A DNA stretch of 34,187 nucleotides from Jiangellaceae bacterium (lineage in GTDB: Bacteria; Actinomycetota; Actinomycetes; Jiangellales; Jiangellaceae). The notes below the pieces were generated by a model. That model saw nothing but the letters and a program-made list of their open reading frames with translations. It was not told where the DNA came from and did no database searches. Below are positions 28,237-34,187 of the stretch, piece after piece; the stretch's first letter is position 1, and each line of letters begins with the position of its first letter. The DNA is taken from positions 1-34,187 of the forward strand of contig JACVRX010000004.1 of the NCBI GenBank assembly GCA_014534205.1, given 5' to 3'. The translations under genes and the position numbers were made by a program.

Positions 28237-29898
28237 ATGAGCGCTGAACAGAGCGAGACTGCTGGCCAATCGCCGGCAGCGAGTGCGACACCAGCGACTG
28301 CGCCATCGACCGGGCCGGCATCGGCGTGGGCGCCGATCCGCTACTACCCGGTCTTCCGGGCACTCTGGATCGCGCAGTTCGCCTCGAACGTCGGCACTTG
28401 GATGCAGACGGTCGGCGCACAGTGGCTGTTGGTCGACCGCTCGCCGTTGCTGGTCTCGCTGGTGCAGACCGCGTCCAGCCTGCCCATCGTGATGCTCGCC
28501 CTACCGGCTGGTGCTTGGGCGGACCTGGTCGACCGGCGGCGGTTGTTGCTCGGCGCCCAGTTCGGCATGTTCGTAGCTGCAGCGACGCTAGCGGGCACCA
28601 CCTTCCTTGGTGCGGCTTCCCCTGCCATGATCCTCACGCTCACATTTCTGCTCGGCTGCGGTAACGCGGTTGCCGGTCCCGCCTGGCAGGCGATTCAGCT
28701 GGATCTGGTGGACCGCGCGGTGCTGCCCCAGGCGGCTGCCCTCAACGGGGTCAACATGAACCTGGCGCGGGCCCTCGGACCTGCTCTCGGCGGTGTCGTC
28801 GTCGCGACTGCAGGAGCGGCGTGGGTGTTCGCGCTGAACGCGTTGTCGTTCGTCGGCATCGCGGCAGCGGTGGCGAGCTGGGGTGGGCCGGAGCGCATCG
28901 ATGTCGACTCCCGCGAACGTCTGGTGGAGGCCCTGAGGGCTGGCGGCCGATACGTGCGAAACGCACTCGTCGTGCGACGGTTGCTGTTCCGAGCGATCTT
29001 GTTTATTCCGGCTGCCAGCGCGGTGTGGGCTCTACTTCCGGTTGTTGCAGCCAGGAACCTAGGCCTGGGCTCTGCGGGGTACGGACTGTTGCTCGGCATG
29101 GTGGGGATCGGCGCCGTCGGGGGTGCGTTGATGATCCCGCGTTTACGAGCCAAGGTCGGCTCGGCCCGGTTGGTCACGGGGGCGATGATCGTCACCGCCG
29201 CCGCGATCGCACTGGTCGCAACCGCCGGCAACGAGGTGCTGGTAGGACTTGCCCTGGTGCCGGTCGGCGGTGCGTGGATCGCGGTGATGTCGAGCCTGAA
29301 TTCCGGGCTGCAGTTGGCGTTGCCGAACTGGGTCCGAGCCCGCGGCCTGGCCTATTACCTCGCCGTCTTCCAAGGTGCCCAGGCGCTCGGCGCGGTGATC
29401 TGGGGCGCCGTTGCCCATCGCACCTCCGTGACGACGGCGCTTCTTGGTGCAGCCGCGGCGTTGGCGTTGGCGGCCGTGCTCGGTCTGCGGGCTCCAATGC
29501 CGGACACGAGCAAGCTGGACCGAACGCCCTCGGCACACTGGCCGGCTCCGCAGTTGACGTTTGCCCCGAACGCCGAAGACGGACCAGTGCTGGTCACCGT
29601 GACGTATCGGGTCCCGGAACACAACGCGGTCGCCTTCACCGACGCCATGCGACGTGTCGGCCGTTCGCGGCGGCGCACCGGTGCTCTGCGATGGGAACTC
29701 TTCCGCGACGGCAACGACCCGACCCGGTTCGTCGAGTCCTACTTGGTGGGTACCTGGGCCGAGCATCTGCGGCAGCACGAGTACCGGCTCACCGGCGCCG
29801 ACCGCAGGTTTGAAGAAGAGGCGAATCGCTTCACGCTCGGCGCACCGGAGGTTGCGCACCTGTTTCCACCCCCTCCGTCCGAGCCGACCAGCCGTTAG
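28237..29898 (+). CDS. MFS transporter, EntS/MFS_3-like, with C-terminal ABM-like domain (paralog 2)
   Basis: FRALWIAQFASNVGTWMQTVGAQWLLVDRSPLLVSLVQTASSLPIVMLALPAGAWADLVDRRRLLLGAQ...; C-term VLVTVTYRVPEHNAVAFTDAMRRVGRSRRRTGALRWELFRDGNDPTRFVESYLVGTWAEHLRQHEYRLTGAD. Confidence 0.93.
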   Translation: MSAEQSETAGQSPAASATPATAPSTGPASAWAPIRYYPVFRALWIAQFASNVGTWMQTVGAQWLLVDRSPLLVSLVQTASSLPIVMLALPAGAWADLVDRRRLLLGAQFGMFVAAATLAGTTFLGAASPAMILTLTFLLGCGNAVAGPAWQAIQLDLVDRAVLPQAAALNGVNMNLARALGPALGGVVVATAGAAWVFALNALSFVGIAAAVASWGGPERIDVDSRERLVEALRAGGRYVRNALVVRRLLFRAILFIPAASAVWALLPVVAARNLGLGSAGYGLLLGMVGIGAVGGALMIPRLRAKVGSARLVTGAMIVTAAAIALVATAGNEVLVGLALVPVGGAWIAVMSSLNSGLQLALPNWVRARGLAYYLAVFQGAQALGAVIWGAVAHRTSVTTALLGAAAALALAAVLGLRAPMPDTSKLDRTPSAHWPAPQLTFAPNAEDGPVLVTVTYRVPEHNAVAFTDAMRRVGRSRRRTGALRWELFRDGNDPTRFVESYLVGTWAEHLRQHEYRLTGADRRFEEEANRFTLGAPEVAHLFPPPPSEPTSR

Positions 29899-29920
29899 CA
29901 CACCCAAAGTCACCCTTCTG

Positions 29921-30000
29921 GAATGACCACGTACACCACCCGTGCCCGTACATCACCAGTCCTGCAAGCCTGGTGATGTACGGACAGGCCTGGTGATGGC
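29921..30000. repeat. Extragenic palindrome, copy B
   Basis: GGAATGACCACGTACACCACCCGTGCCCGTACATCACCAGTCCTGCAAGCCTGGTGATGTACGGACAGGCCTGGTGATGG; left arm nearly identical to copy A, outer right arm diverged or truncated. Confidence 0.85.
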
Positions 30001-30039
30001 TGACCAGCGCGCCCGACTCCCGCTGGCGCTCAGCGAAAG

Positions 30040-30535
30040 CTCCTGCCGAGCGCAGCATCAAACGGCCTTTGAGAGTGATCATCTAGTTCGGTCGGTTCCG
30101 GCCCAGTGACGCATCGACCGGCCCGCAACGTCCCGGCAGTGCCGACCAGGATCCGTTCGCTTCCCATCGACCGTCGGGTCCGTGGCAACTTCGGATGTAC
30201 TCGATGGCTTCGGTGGCCTGCAAAATCTGTCCGCCTTGCCCAGCCGCGCGAGCAACAGCGACATGACCAGAACGTCGTAATGCCAGACGGGATAGCGAAT
30301 CGCGAGCCAGCGCCGGTTGATCACCTCACCGGCACGAACCGGGCGGATGCCTTGCTCCAAAACAGTTGCGCGGTCGGAGCCGCCGTGACGGGCGCCCAGC
30401 TCGCTCGGGCGGCCCGGCCGTACCCGAACAGGCCCCCACCTCGGGATCAGCGACTCGTGGAAGGAGGACCGGTAGCCGGACGCATTCACGCCGCAATTCC
30501 AGCCGTCGTCGTCGATTGGCTGCTGGAGTCAGCCG
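30040..30535 (-). pseudogene. Decayed prenyltransferase/squalene-cyclase-like (alpha/alpha toroid) C-terminal gene fragment
   Basis: Minus strand: LQQPIDDDGWNCGVNASGYRSSFHES ... EQGIRPVRAGEVINRRWLAIRYPVWHYDVLVMSLLLARLGKAD, then frameshift to QATEAIEYIRSCHGPDGRWEANGSW...SLGRNRPN-stop-MITLKGRLMLRSAG. Confidence 0.65.
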
Positions 30536-30612
30536 AATCCACGGCTGCGGCGTCACTGCCTAGCATGTGACGCGGTGTCTCTGCGGAACGTCTATACGGA
30601 CGAGCAGCGGCG

Positions 30613-31332
30613 CTACCCGTCCGCGCTGCGCAACACCGCCGTGAGCCGCTCGCTTGCCGCGAGCACGGCGGGTGCGTGCATCCGGCCGGGCTGTCGGGTC
30701 AGCCGCTCGATCGGGCCGGACACCGACACTGCCGCGACGACCCGTCCGCTCGGCGCCCGTATCGGCGCCGACACCGACGCCACGCCAGGCTCACGCTCGG
30801 CCACGCTCTGCGCCCAGCCGCGACGGCGCACGGCTGCCAGCATGGTTGCGGTGAACCGGGCGCCCTGCAGCCCGCGGTGCATCCGCTCGGGCTCTTCCCA
30901 GGCGAGCAGGATCTGGGCGGCGGAGCCGGCGAGCATGGTAAGTGTTGCGCCGACCGGGATGGTGTCCCGTAGACCGGTGGGTCGTTCGGCGGCGGCCACG
31001 CAGATCCGGTGGTCGCCCTGCCGCCGGTATAGCTGCGCGCTTTCACCGGTTGCGTCCCGCAGCCGGGCAAGGACCGGACCGGCCGCCGCTAGCAGCCGGT
31101 CCTCGCCGGCCGCGGTGGCCAGCTCCCCCAGCCGGGGGCCGAGGATGAACCGGCCGTGCATGTCCCGGGAGACCATCCGGTGGTGCTCCAGCGCGACAGC
31201 GAGCCGGTGTGCGGTGGGCCGGGCAAGGCCCGTTGAGTTCACCAGGTTGGCCAACGTCGCGGGGCCGGCCTCAAGTGCGGACAGCACCAACGCAGCTTTG
31301 TCGAGGACACCGACTCCACTAGAGTTGTCCAT
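30613..31332 (-). CDS. ndgR: IclR-family transcriptional regulator (NdgR/LtbR-like)
   Basis: MDNSSGVGVLDKAALVLSALEAGPATLANLVNSTGLARPTAHRLAVALEHHRMVSRDMHGRFILGPRLGELA...; divergent from leuC, the arrangement known for NdgR (Streptomyces) and LtbR (Corynebacterium). Confidence 0.88.
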   Translation of the reverse strand: MDNSSGVGVLDKAALVLSALEAGPATLANLVNSTGLARPTAHRLAVALEHHRMVSRDMHGRFILGPRLGELATAAGEDRLLAAAGPVLARLRDATGESAQLYRRQGDHRICVAAAERPTGLRDTIPVGATLTMLAGSAAQILLAWEEPERMHRGLQGARFTATMLAAVRRRGWAQSVAEREPGVASVSAPIRAPSGRVVAAVSVSGPIERLTRQPGRMHAPAVLAASERLTAVLRSADG

Positions 31333-31345
31333 GAAGCGATATTGC

Positions 31346-31364
31346 CATCTCACGATCCGAGATG
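31346..31364. promoter_or_regulatory. Candidate operator in the ndgR-leuC divergent intergenic region
   Basis: Inverted repeat CATCTC-ACGATCC-GAGATG located 14 nt upstream of the ndgR start codon. Confidence 0.4.
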
Positions 31365-31446
31365 CCAACTGGCGCTGCACAGAACCGAGTACGAACATCC
31401 TGCCGGTCCGGTGCTCTGAGTGCGACGTGGAGGTAGGACCAACGTC

Positions 31447-32862
31447 ATGGGCAAGACCCTTGCCGAGAAGGTATGGGACGCGCACGTCGTCCACCAGGCC
31501 CCAGGCGAACCGGACCTGCTCTACATCGATCTGCACTTGGTGCACGAGGTGACCAGCCCCCAGGCCTTCGACGGCTTGCGCCTATCCGGCCGGCAGGTCC
31601 GCCGGCCGGATCTCACCATCGCCACCGAGGACCACAACGTGCCGACGATCGGGATCGGTCTTCCCATCGCCGACCCCGTGTCGCGGACCCAGGTTGAGAC
31701 ATTGCGACGCAACTGCGCGGAGTTCGGCATCCGGCTACATCCCATGGGTGATGACGACCAAGGCATCGTGCACGTGGTCGGGCCGCAGTTGGGATTGACG
31801 CAACCCGGACTCACCATCGTCTGCGGCGACTCGCATACCTCCACTCATGGGGCGTTCGGTGCACTCGCGTTCGGCATCGGGACCAGTGAGGTCGAGCACG
31901 TGCTCGCGACACAAACCTTGCCGATGCGCCCGTTCAAGACGATGGCGATCACGGTCGACGGGGAACTGCGGCCCGGTGTGACCGCCAAGGACCTGGTGCT
32001 CACGATCATCGCCACCATCGGCACCGGCGGAGGCCAAGGCCACGTGATCGAGTATCGCGGCGAAGCCATCCGCGCGCTGTCGATGGAAGCGCGAATGACG
32101 GTCTGCAACATGTCCATCGAGGCTGGAGCCAGGGCCGGGATGATCGCGCCGGACGATACGACGTTCGCCTACCTCAAAGACCGTCCGCACGCGCCGCATG
32201 GCAGCGGCTGGGACACCGCACTGGAGGGCTGGCGGGAGTTGTGCACCGACGACGACGCCCACTTCGATACCGAAGTGGTCGTGAACGCGGCGGACGTCGA
32301 GCCCTTCGTCACGTGGGGAACGAACCCTGGCCAGGGTCTTCCGCTGTCGGCATCGGTTCCTGATCCTGCGTCGTTCGCCGATCCGAGCGAACGCAACGCG
32401 GCAGAGCGCGCACTCGCCTATATGGACCTAGCCCCGGGCACGCGACTGCGCGAAATCACGATCGACACCGTGTTCCTCGGGTCGTGCACCAACGGCCGGA
32501 TCGAGGACCTACGCGCTGCGGCCGAAATCATCCGCGGGCACCGGGTGGCGGACAGGGTCCGCATGCTAGTCGTGCCCGGCTCGATGCGGGTCCGTGCACA
32601 GGCCGAAGTCGAAGGCCTGCACGAAGTCTTCATCGCCGCCGGAGCCGAGTGGCGTTCGGCAGGCTGCTCCATGTGCCTCGGCATGAACCCCGACCAGTTG
32701 GCGCCGGGAGAGCGCAGCGCGTCGACCTCCAACCGAAACTTCGAGGGGCGGCAAGGCAAGGGCGGCCGAACGCATCTCGTCTCGCCGGTGGTTGCAGCCG
32801 CGACCGCGGTCGCGGGTCATCTCGCCGCGCCGGCGGATCTGCCCGTGCTGGTCGAGGTGTGA
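31447..32862 (+). CDS. leuC: 3-isopropylmalate dehydratase large subunit
   Basis: [67 protein letters not shown]...[34 protein letters not shown]...[20 protein letters not shown]...[41 protein letters not shown]. Confidence 0.97.
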   Translation: MGKTLAEKVWDAHVVHQAPGEPDLLYIDLHLVHEVTSPQAFDGLRLSGRQVRRPDLTIATEDHNVPTIGIGLPIADPVSRTQVETLRRNCAEFGIRLHPMGDDDQGIVHVVGPQLGLTQPGLTIVCGDSHTSTHGAFGALAFGIGTSEVEHVLATQTLPMRPFKTMAITVDGELRPGVTAKDLVLTIIATIGTGGGQGHVIEYRGEAIRALSMEARMTVCNMSIEAGARAGMIAPDDTTFAYLKDRPHAPHGSGWDTALEGWRELCTDDDAHFDTEVVVNAADVEPFVTWGTNPGQGLPLSASVPDPASFADPSERNAAERALAYMDLAPGTRLREITIDTVFLGSCTNGRIEDLRAAAEIIRGHRVADRVRMLVVPGSMRVRAQAEVEGLHEVFIAAGAEWRSAGCSMCLGMNPDQLAPGERSASTSNRNFEGRQGKGGRTHLVSPVVAAATAVAGHLAAPADLPVLVEV

Positions 32863-32863
32863 C

Positions 32864-33454
32864 ATGCAGGCGTTCACGCTCCATACGGGAACGATGCTGC
32901 CGCTGCGGCGAAGCGACGTCGACACCGACCAAATCATTCCCGCCGAGTACCTCAAGCGGGTGAGCCGCACTGGGTTCGAGGACGGGCTGTTCGCCGCCTG
33001 GCGTAAAGACCCGGCCTTCGTCGTGAACCGGCCCGAGTATGCGGGGGCGTCGATTCTCGTTGCGGGCCCGAACTTCGGTACTGGGTCGTCCCGCGAGCAT
33101 GCTGTGTGGGCACTGCAGGACGCCGGTTTCCGAGCCGTCGTCTCGTCGCGGTTCGCCGACATCTTCAGAGGCAACGCCGGCAAATCCGGTCTGCTGACTG
33201 CCCAGGTGGACCAGGACGTTGTAGATCGGCTGTGGGCCATGGCGGAAGCGCATCCCGACGCAGTCGTCACCGTTGACTTGCCGGCGCGGCTGATCCGGGT
33301 GGTGGACATCACCGCTGACTTCGGAGTGGACGACTACACCCGATGGCGGTTACTCGAAGGACTCGACGACATCGACCTATCGTTGCAGCACATAGAAAAA
33401 ATTGAACGATACGAGTCGGCGCGGTGGTCGTATCTGCCGCGGACGCTCAGCTGA
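32864..33454 (+). CDS. leuD: 3-isopropylmalate dehydratase small subunit
   Basis: [111 protein letters not shown]. Confidence 0.97.
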   Translation: MQAFTLHTGTMLPLRRSDVDTDQIIPAEYLKRVSRTGFEDGLFAAWRKDPAFVVNRPEYAGASILVAGPNFGTGSSREHAVWALQDAGFRAVVSSRFADIFRGNAGKSGLLTAQVDQDVVDRLWAMAEAHPDAVVTVDLPARLIRVVDITADFGVDDYTRWRLLEGLDDIDLSLQHIEKIERYESARWSYLPRTLS

Positions 33455-33583
33455 GCCGGTCCCGCAGTAGCCGACACGCCACAGCGGAATTGCAGTGGTC
33501 GTTGTGCTCGTCAGGGTTTCTCCCTAACTTGCAATGGGAATCGGGTTGTCAACCCGGTCGTACGCGAACCTTTGGGGGACGCA

Positions 33584-34187
33584 GTGAACAAGTCGCAGCT
33601 CATCGACGAGCTCGCCGACCGCTTCGGCGGCAACAAACGGGTCGCCACGCACGCGTTGGAGTCGGTGGTCGACGTCATCACCCGGTCGGTGTCCGCCGGG
33701 GAGAAGGTCGTCATCACCGGGTTCGGTGCGTTCGAGCGGACCGTCCGGAAAGCTGGCGTGGCCCGCAACCCGCGCACCGGCGCCTCGGTAAAGACGCGCA
33801 AGAAGTTCGTGCCGCGGTTCCGGCCCGGTAGCGAGCTGAAGGAGGTCGTGAGCGGCGCGCGGAAGGCGCCAAAGCGGGTCGCTCAGTCGTTCTCGCTCGT
33901 CCCGGAGACTGCAGCCACCGGCCTCCGTGCCGCTGCGGGCGTCGCTCGGGGCGCCATGGGCGAGGCTTCGGGTACTACGCGGATCGCCGCGGCTCGCACC
34001 AGCACGGCGAAGAAGACGACCGCGTCGGCGAGCTCGGCGGCGAAGAAGTCGACGGGTGCGAAGAAGACGTCGGCGGCGAAGAAGTCGACGGGTGCGAAGA
34101 AGACGTCGGCGGCGAAGAAGTCGACGGGTGCGAAGAAGACGTCGGCGGCGAAGAAGTCGACGGGTGCGAAGAAGACGTCGGCGGCGA
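33584..34187 (+). CDS. hup: HU-family DNA-binding protein with long lysine/alanine-rich C-terminal tail (open at window end)
   Basis: VNKSQLIDELADRFGGNKRVATHALESVVDVITRSVSAGEKVVITGFGAFERTVRKAGVARNPRTGASVKTRKKFVPRFRPGSELKEVV...AAKKSTGAKKTSAAKKSTGAKKTS...; not listed in the ORF track. Confidence 0.93.
   Translation, partial: MNKSQLIDELADRFGGNKRVATHALESVVDVITRSVSAGEKVVITGFGAFERTVRKAGVARNPRTGASVKTRKKFVPRFRPGSELKEVVSGARKAPKRVAQSFSLVPETAATGLRAAAGVARGAMGEASGTTRIAAARTSTAKKTTASASSAAKKSTGAKKTSAAKKSTGAKKTSAAKKSTGAKKTSAAKKSTGAKKTSAA
34037..34187 (+). repeat. 36-bp perfect tandem repeat inside the hup C-terminal tail
   Basis: GCGGCGAAGAAGTCGACGGGTGCGAAGAAGACGTCG x4 exact copies (34037-34180) plus partial, encoding AAKKSTGAKKTS; continues past the window edge. 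Confidence 0.95.

Noticed and set aside
34037-34187. CRISPR-like direct repeats
   Set aside because: Contiguous in-frame tandem repeats without spacers inside the HU tail; not a CRISPR array. No CRISPR or cas gene seen elsewhere in the window.

Overview
High-GC actinobacterial chromosomal segment dominated by branched-chain amino-acid and serine biosynthesis. It contains ilvD (with an apparent frameshift), ilvB-ilvN-ilvC, serA, leuB, ilvE, citramalate synthase (cimA), and an IclR regulator divergent from leuC-leuD, followed by a lysine-tailed HU protein open at the right edge. Other genes: a PQQ-type sugar dehydrogenase lipoprotein (open at the left edge, missed by the ORF track), a membrane-anchored HExxH gluzincin, a D-2-hydroxyacid dehydrogenase, a BNR/Asp-box protein coupled to a MoaD/ThiS-like protein, a GGDEF protein, exonuclease III, an ERCC4 nuclease with an Lsr2-like tail, an FAH-family hydrolase, gltX, and tRNA-Gln(CTG)/tRNA-Glu(CTC). 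A decayed, island-like segment between tRNA-Glu and the IclR gene carries split integrase remnants, two paralogous MFS_3-type transporters flanking a DapB-like protein with altered catalytic residues, and a prenyltransferase/cyclase-like pseudogene. The most interesting signals are two putative attenuator modules with short leader ORFs ([13 protein letters not shown] before ilvB; MSFRMIIT before cimA), the ilvD frameshift, a dispersed palindromic repeat, the ERCC4-Lsr2 fusion, the BNR/MoaD pair with non-terminal Gly-Gly, and a perfect 36-bp tandem repeat in the HU tail. No database search was run; all family calls come from motif recognition.
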